A stretch of 64,000 nucleotides of DNA from Clostridium massiliamazoniense (GCF_001403635.1 NZ_LN879468.1:620001-684000), one strand, 5' to 3'. Positions 52,472-61,875 are shown, counted from the first letter of the stretch. A program made the numbers and translations. The notes: generated by a model from the letters alone, not told the origin.

Positions 52472-54430
52472 CTATTTTTTTAAAGTATACTCATCAGTTG
52501 TACTTAATATTTTTTTATTTCTCCCAATTTGTCCTACTTTAAAAGAATTTATATTAGTATCATAAACAATTAATTTATTAGGACTTTCATATTGTGTAGA
52601 AACTATTTTATCATTTACAACTACTGCACTTGCCTTTGTAAAGTTTTCTCCATCAATTACTAACATTCCATTATAAATATAGGCATTGGTGATCTTTATA
52701 TCATCTAAACCTAATTTCATGTTTTTAGTTTTTTCACACTTATCTGCCCCTAAATAATTATCACCATTAAGTTGGTCATATTGTATATTCTTAAAATCTT
52801 CACCATAGTTCTCACTTCCTGCAATAGCCTTATGGAATGTAGGCATTATTCCACCTTCTAATCCAGCTAAATTAAGAATGTAAGTTGATAATTGATAAGA
52901 CATTATATCTTGCTCCTTAGGTTTTATACCTGTATTACTCCAAATAAAGTAATTAGACTTATACTTCTCATCTCCATTAAAGTTCTCAGGCTTATCTATA
53001 ACCTTTAAAGCTGGAAGGTGGTCACTATAAAAACCTATTACTGTTGGTTTCCCTGAATTTTTAACATGATTTACAAGTTCCCCAACATATTTATCTACTT
53101 CCTTTAATTTATCAACATAATCTTGAAGTTGATTCTTTTCACCCTCTGTTAAATTGTCACATTGGAAATCATATTGTCCATTTTTAGGTTCATAATCCTC
53201 TAAGTATGGTCCATGACTTTCTACAGCTACGTTAAATATAAATTGAGGATTCTTTCCATTGTTTAATATTTCCTCTATAGGTTTCATATTATTCATATCA
53301 GATGGATAGTCAGTTTCCCCATTGTAAGTAATATCCTCTATATATTCCATACTTACAAACTTATCAAATCCAAAACTTGAATAAGTAGTATCTCTATCAT
53401 AAAAATTCCCTTCAAAATCATGGATAGCTGTTACATCATATCCTTTATCTTTAAGTATAGTTGCCATACTTTCAACAGCTTGTTTCTTTAATATAGTGTT
53501 ATTTGGTATTTCCCCTGCACCTAAATTACTAGCTGAATATCCAGTTAAAACTTCAAATTCTGTTCTTACAGTTCCTCCTCCAAAAGTAGGTACTCCCATT
53601 ATTCCATGTGGTCCCTCTTGCTCTAACTTCCTTATATTAGGAATAGGATCTTCTGTAAAATTAATACCTTTAAATCTATATGGGTCAATAAAAGACTCTA
53701 GTTGGACAACTATTACATTTGGTTTTTCTACCTTCCCATTAACTTTTACAGTTTCTTCTTCTAAAGATTCCTTAATTTTATCTATAGATGTTTTATTATA
53801 GGTAGTTGGTTTTTTAGGTTTTAACTCTCTTATGGATTTATAATACGAAACTAAAAATCCATTTGCTTTGTAACTAGCTGCTAAATCCCAATTATAAGTC
53901 TTTATCATTCCTATTTTACTATCGAATTTATATAATCCTGTTGATAGAATTATAGTTGATAAAAACATAAATATAGCTCTTTTATAACTAATATCAGTTA
54001 CCTTCTTTTCTTTAATAAAAGAAAATACAAGTAAAGCTAATGCAATTACAACAGTAATTATTATTATAATAATTAAATTATTTCCTAAGTATTTCTTTGC
54101 TATAGATAACCCATCATTAATGGAATACATATCTCCAGCAGTAAGTGGTGTTCCCCTAAATTTCATAATAATAGCACTAGCTATTGATAGACACATTACT
54201 ATGCCAGAAATTAAGAAATATAAAGTCTTTGGTTTCTTAAAAAAGAATACAATTGATGTTATAGCTAAAAACATTAAGTAATTTAATATAAACAATCTAA
54301 ATAGAGACCCTTGAAGTATATCTATTATAATTGTAAAAATTAAACTAACCACAAGCCATCCTAGTTCCCTTTTCTTAAGCAAATTACTTTTTAATAATTT
54401 ATCTTTAATTTTTTTAAGCTTTTCTAACAT
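52472..54430 (-). CDS. LTA synthase family sulfatase-fold phosphoglycerol transferase
   Basis: The 652-residue protein has five N-terminal membrane helices (about 25-175) and an extracellular sulfatase-fold domain: NVIVVQLESFIDPYRF near residue 240 (metal Glu), GVPTFGGGTVRTEFEVLTG with the catalytic Thr near residue 285, FNVAVESHGPYLE, and IGFYSDHLPAL with the metal Asp and His. LTA synthases polymerise glycerol phosphate on the outer face of the membrane. Clostridia often have several paralogues; whether this is the main synthase or a primase or modifier cannot be told from sequence. Confidence 0.88.
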   Translation of the reverse strand: MLEKLKKIKDKLLKSNLLKKRELGWLVVSLIFTIIIDILQGSLFRLFILNYLMFLAITSIVFFFKKPKTLYFLISGIVMCLSIASAIIMKFRGTPLTAGDMYSINDGLSIAKKYLGNNLIIIIIITVVIALALLVFSFIKEKKVTDISYKRAIFMFLSTIILSTGLYKFDSKIGMIKTYNWDLAASYKANGFLVSYYKSIRELKPKKPTTYNKTSIDKIKESLEEETVKVNGKVEKPNVIVVQLESFIDPYRFKGINFTEDPIPNIRKLEQEGPHGIMGVPTFGGGTVRTEFEVLTGYSASNLGAGEIPNNTILKKQAVESMATILKDKGYDVTAIHDFEGNFYDRDTTYSSFGFDKFVSMEYIEDITYNGETDYPSDMNNMKPIEEILNNGKNPQFIFNVAVESHGPYLEDYEPKNGQYDFQCDNLTEGEKNQLQDYVDKLKEVDKYVGELVNHVKNSGKPTVIGFYSDHLPALKVIDKPENFNGDEKYKSNYFIWSNTGIKPKEQDIMSYQLSTYILNLAGLEGGIMPTFHKAIAGSENYGEDFKNIQYDQLNGDNYLGADKCEKTKNMKLGLDDIKITNAYIYNGMLVIDGENFTKASAVVVNDKIVSTQYESPNKLIVYDTNINSFKVGQIGRNKKILSTTDEYTLKK

Positions 54431-54579
54431 TTTTTACCCCTTTTCAAAAGAACTACTAAAATATTATATGACTATTATACAACTACTTTATATAATAGTC
54501 ATTACTATATATCCAAAGTTTTACTATTTGTACAAAAATATATGATAAACTTTAAAATTTATTAATAATTTATGTAAAA

Positions 54580-54618
54580 AAAATACACGACTGCATATTT
54601 TTCCGCAGTCGTGTACTA
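54580..54618 (-). terminator. Terminator after clpB
   Basis: TACACGACTGC pairs with GCAGTCGTGTA (54584-54594 and 54605-54615), loop of ten bases, followed on the minus strand by TTTTTTTT. Confidence 0.93.
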
Positions 54619-54631
54619 TTAAATATTTAGA

Positions 54632-57232
54632 TTATTTTTCTACTTTTATTTCTAGGTTATTATCTTTTGAATCTATAACTATTGTTTCACCATTATTAAC
54701 TTCTCCAGCAATAATTAATTTCGCTATTCTAGTTTCTATATTATTTCCAATATATCTTTTAAGAGGTCTTGCTCCATAAATTGGGCTATATCCCTCTTCT
54801 GCTATTAAAATCTTAGCTGAATCAGTTATTTTTAAGTCTATATTTCTATCTAAAAGTCTTCCTCTTACACTAGATAAGAATATATCTACGATTTTCTTTA
54901 ATCCTTCACTTGATAAAGGTTTAAACATTATTATTTCATCTACTCTATTTAAGAATTCTGGCTTAAATCTTAGCTTCATTTCTTCCATAACATTCTCTTT
55001 TATAGATTCTTCTACTTCTTCACCTTTATTTTCTAATAAATATTGACTTCCAATATTTGATGTCATTATTATTATAGTATTTTTAAAGTCAACAGTTTTT
55101 CCTTTATTATCAGTAAGTCTTCCATCATCTAGTATTTGAAGGAAAACATTAAATACATCTGGATGTGCCTTTTCTATTTCATCAAATAAAACAACTGAAT
55201 AAGGATTTCTTCTAACAGCTTCTGTTAATTGTCCACCTTCTTCATATCCTACATATCCTGGAGGTGGTCCTACAAGTCTTGAAACTGCTTGTTTTTCCAT
55301 ATATTCTGACATATCCATTCTTATGATATTATCTTCACTATCAAATAAGTTTCTAGCTAAAGTTTTTGCAAGTTCTGTTTTACCAACACCTGTTGGTCCT
55401 AAGAATATAAATGAACCTATAGGTTTATTTTCATCTTTAAGCCCTGCTCTAGCTCTAATTACAGCATTAGCTACTGATGTAGTTGCTTCATCTTGACCTA
55501 TAACTCTTTCTCTAAGTTCATGTTCTAATCTTAAAAGCTTCTCTCTTTCAGTTTCTGCTAATTTAGTTACTGGAATTCCAGTCCATTTTGAAACAATTTC
55601 TGATATTTCACTTTCTGTAACTTCTTCTTTTAAAAGTGCTTTATCATTGTCTCTATCTATAGCTTCTTCTTTTTCTTTTATTTCTGCCTCTAACTTAGGT
55701 ATTATTCCATACTTAATTTCGGCAACTTTATTTAAGTCATATTCTCTTTCTGCTTTTTCTAAGTTTCCTTTTGCTTCATCTAATTGAGTTTTTAAATTTC
55801 TAACAGCTAAAATATGACCTTTTTCTTTTTCATATTTTGCAGTCATTTCATCATTTTTAGATTTAAGTTCTGCAAGTTCTTTTTCTAATATTTCAAGTCT
55901 TTTCTTTGAAGCTTCATCTTCTTCTTTTGAAAGTGCTTCTTTTTCAGTTTCAAGCATTAAAAGTTTTCTTCTTGTTATATCAAGTTCAGTTGGAAGAGAA
56001 TCTATTTCACTTCTTATCATAGAACCTGCTTCATCTATTAAATCTATAGCCTTGTCTGGTAAATATCTATCTTGAATATATCTATGTGATAATTTAGCAG
56101 CAGCTACAATAGCTGAATCATGAATTCTAACGCCATGATGTATTTCGAATTTTTCTTTAAGTCCTCTTAAAATTGAAATAGTATCTTCTACAGTAGGTTC
56201 ACTAACTATTACAGGTTGGAATCTTCTTTCTAAAGCCTTATCTTTTTCTATATATTGTCTATATTCATCAAAAGTTGTAGCTCCTATACAATGAAGCTCT
56301 CCTCTTGCAAGTAAAGGCTTAATTAAGTTCCCTGCATCCATAGCTCCATCTGTTTTTCCAGCACCAACTATAGTATGAATTTCATCTATAAATAAGATTA
56401 TTTCACCATTAGCACTTTGAACCTCTTTAAGAACAGCTTTTAATCTTTCTTCAAATTCACCTCTATACTTAGCTCCTGCTATTAAGGCTCCCATATCTAA
56501 AGAAAATATCTTTTTATCTTTTAAAGTTTCAGGAATATCTCCTCTAACTATTCTTTCTGCTAACCCCTCTACTATAGCAGTTTTCCCTACTCCAGGTTCT
56601 CCTATTAATATTGGATTATTTTTTGTTCTTCTTGATAAAATCCTAACTGTTCTTCTTATTTCTTCGTCTCTACCTATTATTGGATCTAATTTATTTTTCT
56701 TTGCTAAATCTACTAAATTAGTCCCATATTTAGCTAAAGCATCATAGGTTCCTTCTGGATCTTGAGTATCAACTCTTTGGTTACCTCTAACAGCTTGTAA
56801 AACTTCTAAAAACTTAATATCAGTTATAGAATTTTTACTTAAAATCCTTCCAACTGCTCCATTTTTATCTATTTCCATAAGAGCAATCATTACATGCTCT
56901 ACACTTATATATGAATCTCCAAACTCTTTAGAGATCTCTTCCGCTTTCACTAATACTTCATTTATTCTTCTTGTAGCAGTAACTCCTGAACTACTTGCTG
57001 CTGCACCTAAAACTTTAGGAAGTTTCTCAAGTTCAACATGAATATCATTTTTAACAATTCCAGTATTTACTCCCATTTTTTCAATTACATTAGATATTAA
57101 TCCATCTTCTTGATTTACAAGAGCTGAAAATAAATGAAGAACATCTAATTGTTGATGATTATATCTAACTGCTATACTATAGGCATCATTTAAAGCCTGT
57201 TGGACTCTTAATGTCATTTTATCTGCATTCAT
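54632..57232 (-). CDS. clpB: ClpB disaggregase
   Basis: About 866 residues. Domains are the N-terminal Clp repeat (1-145), AAA-1 with Walker A LIGEPGVGKTAIVEGLA near residue 200 and Walker B ILFIDEIHTIVGAG, a coiled-coil middle domain (about 410-525) and AAA-2 with FLGPTGVGKTELAKTLA near residue 600 and VVLFDEIEKAHPDVF. It frees proteins from aggregates with DnaK. The middle domain length marks ClpB rather than ClpC, and the ClpP-binding tripeptide loop is absent. The start is probably ATG 57230-57232; a GTG nine bases upstream overlaps the ribosome binding site AAAGAGGTGG. No CIRCE or CtsR site is evident upstream. Confidence 0.95.
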   Translation of the reverse strand: MNADKMTLRVQQALNDAYSIAVRYNHQQLDVLHLFSALVNQEDGLISNVIEKMGVNTGIVKNDIHVELEKLPKVLGAAASSSGVTATRRINEVLVKAEEISKEFGDSYISVEHVMIALMEIDKNGAVGRILSKNSITDIKFLEVLQAVRGNQRVDTQDPEGTYDALAKYGTNLVDLAKKNKLDPIIGRDEEIRRTVRILSRRTKNNPILIGEPGVGKTAIVEGLAERIVRGDIPETLKDKKIFSLDMGALIAGAKYRGEFEERLKAVLKEVQSANGEIILFIDEIHTIVGAGKTDGAMDAGNLIKPLLARGELHCIGATTFDEYRQYIEKDKALERRFQPVIVSEPTVEDTISILRGLKEKFEIHHGVRIHDSAIVAAAKLSHRYIQDRYLPDKAIDLIDEAGSMIRSEIDSLPTELDITRRKLLMLETEKEALSKEEDEASKKRLEILEKELAELKSKNDEMTAKYEKEKGHILAVRNLKTQLDEAKGNLEKAEREYDLNKVAEIKYGIIPKLEAEIKEKEEAIDRDNDKALLKEEVTESEISEIVSKWTGIPVTKLAETEREKLLRLEHELRERVIGQDEATTSVANAVIRARAGLKDENKPIGSFIFLGPTGVGKTELAKTLARNLFDSEDNIIRMDMSEYMEKQAVSRLVGPPPGYVGYEEGGQLTEAVRRNPYSVVLFDEIEKAHPDVFNVFLQILDDGRLTDNKGKTVDFKNTIIIMTSNIGSQYLLENKGEEVEESIKENVMEEMKLRFKPEFLNRVDEIIMFKPLSSEGLKKIVDIFLSSVRGRLLDRNIDLKITDSAKILIAEEGYSPIYGARPLKRYIGNNIETRIAKLIIAGEVNNGETIVIDSKDNNLEIKVEK

Positions 57233-57310
57233 CTTATCCACCTCTTTAACTTTGTGATAAATTTATTAATTTTTTTTTAAATTTTTGATGATACATTCAT
57301 CTTAATATAT

Positions 57311-57339
57311 ATATTAATACTAAAAAAAAGCAATGTCAA
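57311..57339 (-). promoter_or_regulatory. Promoter of clpB
   Basis: Minus strand TTGACA (57334-57339), 17-base spacer, TAATAT (57311-57316), about 80 bases before the start codon. Confidence 0.6.
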
Positions 57340-57417
57340 AACATTAAAAATATTGTTAATCTTAATATTAACTGATATCATAATATATATACAATTTTCT
57401 AGAAAGGTGGGGTACCT

Positions 57418-58950
57418 TTGCAATTAACAGTTTTCGACTTTACTAGCGAAAGCATTCAGCTACTTAATGAGTTAAAAAAAGACTTAAATGAATGTGCAGC
57501 CATTCTTGATGAATTCTTTTTTAACCTATTGGAAAATAACTGTGATGGTTTTTTTAATATATCAACTAGGGTAAAATCATCATTAAGCTTAAAAGAAAAA
57601 ATAATAAGAAATAATTACTACCTTTCTTATAATACTTCTCAGGAGCTTTTTAATAACTTATCAGATTTAATAGGAGTAAGAATAGAATGCAGATTTATAG
57701 AAGATGAAGAAGCTATTTTAAGATTTATAAAATCTAAGTTCATTCATTTAAATAGAAATAATTTTAATTACTGCACAAAAAATACCAATATTTGTTTAGA
57801 TTTAAAAGTAGAACAACCCTCAAAACAGAAAAATGGATTTGAACTCTATAGAATAGATGGGTACATAGAAAATAATGGCTTCAAATTTAACTTTGAATTA
57901 CAAATAAAATCTATGGTTAATCTTTTTTGGAGTGAAATTGAACATAAAATAATTTATAAAAACTATAATATGGTTCTTGGTGATAAATTTTATAAAAACA
58001 TATTAAACTCAATAAAAAACAATCTATCAATGATAGATAATCAACTTCTTACTATTTATGAACATATGAATAAAATTAATACAGAAGAGCAATTTATAAA
58101 AAGAGAACAACTAGAAGCTCTATTATCTAAAATGATATTTGATCTTTATGCTGCTAAAGTAAAAGAAGATTTAGGAGTATCTATAGATTTTAGAAATGCA
58201 TGTGACATAATAGTTGATTATATATTTTTAAAAAGTACTTGTGATGGTCCTCAATCCTATTACGATACCTTTATTAAAACTTCTATAAGGTTAAATGAAA
58301 TTTTTAAAAATGATATCTCATTTAGGACACCTATAAGTATAGATAAAAAACTAGAATTAAATTCTGATTTTTCTTATACTGTTGGAAATAGATTGCTTGA
58401 ATTAATGAATAACGACTTTCACTGGAATTTATTTTTCAAAATTTTATTTGAAATAGAACCTGGAGATCACTTTGAAGATTTTCAAAATTTTATAAAATAT
58501 TTAGAAAATATATTTTCTAATAGAAAAAGTTATTTTAATTTATACTTGAGATTTGATAGGGATAAAGTTGAACTTATTAAAGGTCATTTTTTAGCCTCTA
58601 TTTGCAATGCTTTTCTTTCTGTAAATTCCATAGAATTTATATATAGAGATAAACTTTTAGAAATATATGAAGTTTTAGATGATCATTGTAAATTCGTATT
58701 TGATGAAATCCCTACCTTTGAACATTATGAACTTTACGGTGAAATTTATTCACAATTTTTATATCTAAAGATTCTTTCAGTTTTCAATACCGCTATTAAT
58801 GTTCCTATAGCCTTTGACTTTGTTGAAAATCTTAAGGCCTCAAAAAGTAAACTTAAAATAACATCTCGTGGTGTTAACTATGTAACATCTCTAGATAAAG
58901 AAAAAGCAGTTGTAAGTACAAAACTTTTAAAATATATTTATGTACGATAA
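57418..58950 (+). CDS. RelA/SpoT-domain protein with long C-terminal extension
   Basis: Residues about 40-215 match the RelA/SpoT (p)ppGpp synthetase fold: ISTRVKSSLSLKEKI, LSDLIGVRIECRFIEDEE (the D-x-x-G-x-R motif), and FNFELQIKSMVNLFWSEIEHKIIYK (E-x-Q ... W-x-E-I-E-H). The G-loop that normally reads NGYxSxH is NGFELYR here, with the stacking Tyr replaced by Phe and the Ser and His lost, and the Arg of ExQIR is Lys. The remaining 295 residues are helical and match no family I know. The start is TTG 57418 with AAAGGTGGGG. It is probably a regulator or an altered synthetase; synthesis of (p)ppGpp is uncertain. Confidence 0.75.
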   Translation: MQLTVFDFTSESIQLLNELKKDLNECAAILDEFFFNLLENNCDGFFNISTRVKSSLSLKEKIIRNNYYLSYNTSQELFNNLSDLIGVRIECRFIEDEEAILRFIKSKFIHLNRNNFNYCTKNTNICLDLKVEQPSKQKNGFELYRIDGYIENNGFKFNFELQIKSMVNLFWSEIEHKIIYKNYNMVLGDKFYKNILNSIKNNLSMIDNQLLTIYEHMNKINTEEQFIKREQLEALLSKMIFDLYAAKVKEDLGVSIDFRNACDIIVDYIFLKSTCDGPQSYYDTFIKTSIRLNEIFKNDISFRTPISIDKKLELNSDFSYTVGNRLLELMNNDFHWNLFFKILFEIEPGDHFEDFQNFIKYLENIFSNRKSYFNLYLRFDRDKVELIKGHFLASICNAFLSVNSIEFIYRDKLLEIYEVLDDHCKFVFDEIPTFEHYELYGEIYSQFLYLKILSVFNTAINVPIAFDFVENLKASKSKLKITSRGVNYVTSLDKEKAVVSTKLLKYIYVR

Positions 58951-58964
58951 TAAGTAATAAAAAT

Positions 58965-59267
58965 GGTTCTGTATCAAATCAACAACTTAATTTATATTAC
59001 TTTTATAAATATATTTTTTTATCTGCCGAGATAGCTATATAGGTACAAAATGCTGTGACCATTGAACTAGTATTGGAAGCTCTTTATTTTTGAACAATAG
59101 TTTCGTTAAAAAATTTCCATTGTTTGAACAAAGTGAGTTTGGAAATTTTAGAAACTGTTGTAGAAAAAATATTAGAGCTTCTTTGCGTAGGTGAGTGGTC
59201 ACAAATGGTGAACCTATATAGCTAAATAAAAGGCAGAGAGGATGTATCTGTAATTTGATACACCCCC
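58965..59267. repeat. 300-bp nested inverted-repeat element (MITE-like)
   Basis: Ends GGTTCTGTATCAAAT (58965-58979) and the complement of ATTTGATACACCCCC (59253-59267) match at 12 of 15 positions. Inside, 59023-59236 folds into one long hairpin of successive arms: CTGCC/GGCAG, TAGCTATATAGGT/ACCTATATAGCTA (13 bp exact), GTGACCA/TGGTCAC, GAAGCTCT/AGAGCTTC, ACAATAGTTTC/GAAACTGTTGT, AAATTTCCA/TGGAAATTT, with the palindrome TTGTTTGAACAA at the tip. It encodes no protein. It could be a miniature transposable element or a structured RNA. Confidence 0.75.
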
Positions 59268-59274
59268 TTTTTTT
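59240..59274 (+). terminator. Terminator at the right end of the inverted-repeat element
   Basis: GGATGTATC pairs with GATACACCC (one mismatch), loop TGTAATTT-like, followed by a seven-T run. It could end the RelA/SpoT-domain transcript. Confidence 0.7.
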
Positions 59275-60754
59275 ATTTCATTTTACTTAAATCTACTTTG
59301 TTATATTGTTTTAAAAAGTTTCTTAAATCTTCAAGGGCTTCTTTATGTCCATTCTCATTATTTGACTCTATATTTATAGCAAATAGAGGTTCATGTAATG
59401 ATAATCTAATTAAAAACCACCCATTAGGAAAGTAAACCTTAATACCTTCAAAATTATTTTCTGCTAAAGACCAATCTTCCTTTACTCCTACTAATTTTTC
59501 TAAATCCTTTAAAATTTCTTCTCCATATCCCTTAAAATCTGATGAATTTATTGGAAGTCTAAAATCTTTACTTTCCTTAGGATATTCTAAACTTTCTATA
59601 AGACTTATAAAATCTTTTCCTTCCTTATTCATATTAGCCATTTTTATTAATAACTTTGCTATTAAGTAAGCTCCATCATCTAAAAAGTAATTTTCTTTTA
59701 TGGCAGCATGTCCTGAAGTTTCAATTGCTAAATGACTTTCTTCACCTAGACTATTTAATCTTATAGCCTCATTTATGACGTTTTTATATCCTCTTTTAAA
59801 TCTATGATGTTTTCCACCTAAATCCTCAATAAACTTTTTTAACCCATCTGATGTTACAGAATCTGTCACTATAGTTGAGCCTGGATATTCCTCTAAAACT
59901 ATAGCTGATATCATAGCTATTAAAGCATTTTTATTTATTTGAGAACCATCTTTACTTACTATAGCTGCTCTATCTACATCTGTATCAAAAATTATTCCCA
60001 AATCTGCCTTACTATTTAAAACAGCTTTACTTATGGATTCCATTGCCTTAGGATCTTCTGGATTAGGAATATGATTAGGGAAATTTCCATCAGGTTCTAA
60101 AAATTGACTTCCCTCTGTATCTGCACCAAGTTTATTCAAAACTTTGTCTACAAAAAAACCACCTGCTCCATTTCCAGCATCAACTATTATTCTTAACCCT
60201 TCTAGAGGCTTTTCCTTCTTAATTTTACTTGTACCTTCTTTTATTTTTTCAACTAATAAATTGCTATAATCATCTATTAAATTTATCTTCTCAAGCTTTC
60301 CATTTTTATTTAGTTCCTCAGTAATATCTGCTAATTCTATTATTCTTGCAATATCTTCTTTCTCACATCCACCATTTTTAGTGAAAAATTTCATACCATT
60401 ATAATAATATGGTAAATGGCTTGCTGTAATCATTACAGCTCCAGTACATTTATACTTCTCCATAATAGTTGTCATAAACATAGCTGGAGTAGTAGCCAAT
60501 CCACAATCATAAATTGTAATATTATACTTACTAAGTTCTTCTATACAGCTATTTTTTAAACTTTCTCCTGATAATCTAGAATCACAACCTATAGCTATAG
60601 ATATATCTCCATCATTTTCTTCTTTAAGCCATAAGAAAAAACCTTTTATTAATCTTCTTACCTCTTTGTCACTAAGACTAGGATCCATTCCATCATATTT
60701 TATAGCTGTCCCTCTTATATCTGTACCACTTTGTAACTTTTTTAAATTACTCAT
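59273..60754 (-). CDS. Phosphoglucomutase/phosphomannomutase family protein
   Basis: The 493-residue alpha-D-phosphohexomutase shows GTDIRGTAI at the N-terminus, the phosphoserine loop AVMITASHLPYYYNGMKFF near residue 115, the metal loop IIFDTDVDRAAIVSKDG near residue 255, the sugar loop EESHLAIETSGHAA near residue 340, and a C-terminal phosphate-binding domain. It interconverts hexose 1- and 6-phosphates. Preference for glucose or mannose cannot be read off. Start ATG 60754 with AAGGAGA. The inverted-repeat element sits directly after its stop codon. Confidence 0.88.
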   Translation of the reverse strand: MSNLKKLQSGTDIRGTAIKYDGMDPSLSDKEVRRLIKGFFLWLKEENDGDISIAIGCDSRLSGESLKNSCIEELSKYNITIYDCGLATTPAMFMTTIMEKYKCTGAVMITASHLPYYYNGMKFFTKNGGCEKEDIARIIELADITEELNKNGKLEKINLIDDYSNLLVEKIKEGTSKIKKEKPLEGLRIIVDAGNGAGGFFVDKVLNKLGADTEGSQFLEPDGNFPNHIPNPEDPKAMESISKAVLNSKADLGIIFDTDVDRAAIVSKDGSQINKNALIAMISAIVLEEYPGSTIVTDSVTSDGLKKFIEDLGGKHHRFKRGYKNVINEAIRLNSLGEESHLAIETSGHAAIKENYFLDDGAYLIAKLLIKMANMNKEGKDFISLIESLEYPKESKDFRLPINSSDFKGYGEEILKDLEKLVGVKEDWSLAENNFEGIKVYFPNGWFLIRLSLHEPLFAINIESNNENGHKEALEDLRNFLKQYNKVDLSKMK

Positions 60755-60884
60755 TTAAAATTTCTCCTTGGTTTATAAAATAAGCCTCATTTTTTGATAA
60801 GGTTTTTATTTTTTAGACTGTAAATCTAATCTTATTATTATATAATAAGAATTTATTAGCCTTTATGTCAATGAAAATTTAAGG

Positions 60885-60930
60885 AAAAAAAGAGATTGCA
60901 TCTCTTTATATCAGTTGCAATCTCTTTTAT
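60885..60930 (-). terminator. Terminator after the HMA-like gene
   Basis: AAAGAGATTGCA (minus strand 60914-60928 region) pairs with TGCAATCTCTTT, followed by TTTTCCTT. Confidence 0.82.
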
Positions 60931-61307
60931 AATTCATTTATTTTTTGTTTTAATTTCTTTTCCATTAAATCTATTACTTCATCCAAATTTGATTCATAGT
61001 TTTCTTCAATATAATCAAAATCATCTATTATTGCTTTTTTTGATATTTCTAGTATTTTTAATATCTTTTCTTCATTTATTTTTTTATTGTCATAAGTAAT
61101 AGTTCCTATTAAATTATTATAATCTAAAGATACAGAATTAATTCCAGGTACAATATTAGGTATTCTATCTAATAAATAATTATAACTTGAAATCTCCTCT
61201 TTTCCTTTAAATACTGATTCTATTTTTATAACTAATTTATTTTCAACACTTTCTAATACTTTAAATTTTATTGTCTTTTTGGCAATAATATTTTTTATTG
61301 TATTCAC
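60927..61307 (-). CDS. Small HMA-domain-like protein without the metal CxxC
   Basis: A 126-residue protein. Residues about 45-90 (YLLDRIPNIVPGINSVSLDY, LIGTITYDNKKINEEKILKIL) follow the beta-alpha-beta pattern of the HMA-like domain at the start of some P-type ATPases, but no metal-binding CxxC is present. The remainder is a charged helix. The start is GTG 61305-61307 with GGAGGAACAC. No P-type ATPase gene is adjacent. Domain match is from pattern only; function unknown. Confidence 0.6.
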   Translation of the reverse strand: MNTIKNIIAKKTIKFKVLESVENKLVIKIESVFKGKEEISSYNYLLDRIPNIVPGINSVSLDYNNLIGTITYDNKKINEEKILKILEISKKAIIDDFDYIEENYESNLDEVIDLMEKKLKQKINEL

Positions 61308-61383
61308 CGTGTTCCTCCTTATATATTATTCTTTATTATGATATGTTTGTAATTAATAATATATAAGTATTTATTTTTTATTT

Positions 61384-61814
61384 TTATTTTTTTTCTTCTA
61401 TTTTTTCTTCTATTACTTCTCCTGAATCAGTTTTTAATAAATCTCTAATCTCAGTTAATAATTGAATATCTTGTGGAATTGGTTTTGCCTTTTCTTCTTT
61501 TTTATAAAATTGTCCAGCTATTTTTATACACATGAATATTGAAACTGCAATTATCAAGAAGTTAACAACACTTTGAATAAAAGTACCTATATTTAATGTT
61601 ATTGCTGGATGTTTTCCAACAGCGTGCTTTAATACTATATTCCAAGAACTATAATTTATTCCACCTGTAACTAACCCAAAAATAGGCATTATGATATCTT
61701 TTACTAATGCATTAACTATTTGGCTAAATGCCCCCCTACAACTACACCTATTGCTAAATCAATAACATTACCTTTTATAGCAAAGGCCTTAAAGTCCTCT
61801 AACCACTTTTTCAT
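61384..61814 (-). pseudogene. mscL: mscL, large-conductance mechanosensitive channel, frameshifted
   Basis: Reading from ATG 61812-61814 gives MKKWLEDFKAFAIKGNVIDL AIGVVVGG, a standard MscL start, but the frame then stops 5 codons later. One extra base in the run of six C (61731-61736; six G in the coding sense) would restore AFSQIVNALVKDIIMPIFG and continue through the second helix FIQSVVNFLIIAVSIFMCIKIAG to the stop at 61384; the corrected length would be 143 residues, exactly as expected. It opens under membrane tension to release solutes. Either a real one-base deletion, a slippage-prone switch, or a sequencing error in the homopolymer. A 101-codon frame from internal ATG 61687-61689 lacks the first helix. 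Confidence 0.88.
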
Positions 61815-61875
61815 ACTATCTCTCCTTAATTAAACTTAATTTTTTCTTTAGCATATGATTCTTTTAAAATCACAA

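Noticed and set aside
57242-57417. CIRCE or CtsR operator for clpB
   Set aside because: Looked for TTAGCACTC-N9-GAGTGCTAA and the GGTCAAA heptad; neither is present.
59080-59180. Small ORF or tRNA-like gene inside the inverted-repeat element
   Set aside because: The pairing is a single long hairpin rather than a cloverleaf, and all frames are broken.
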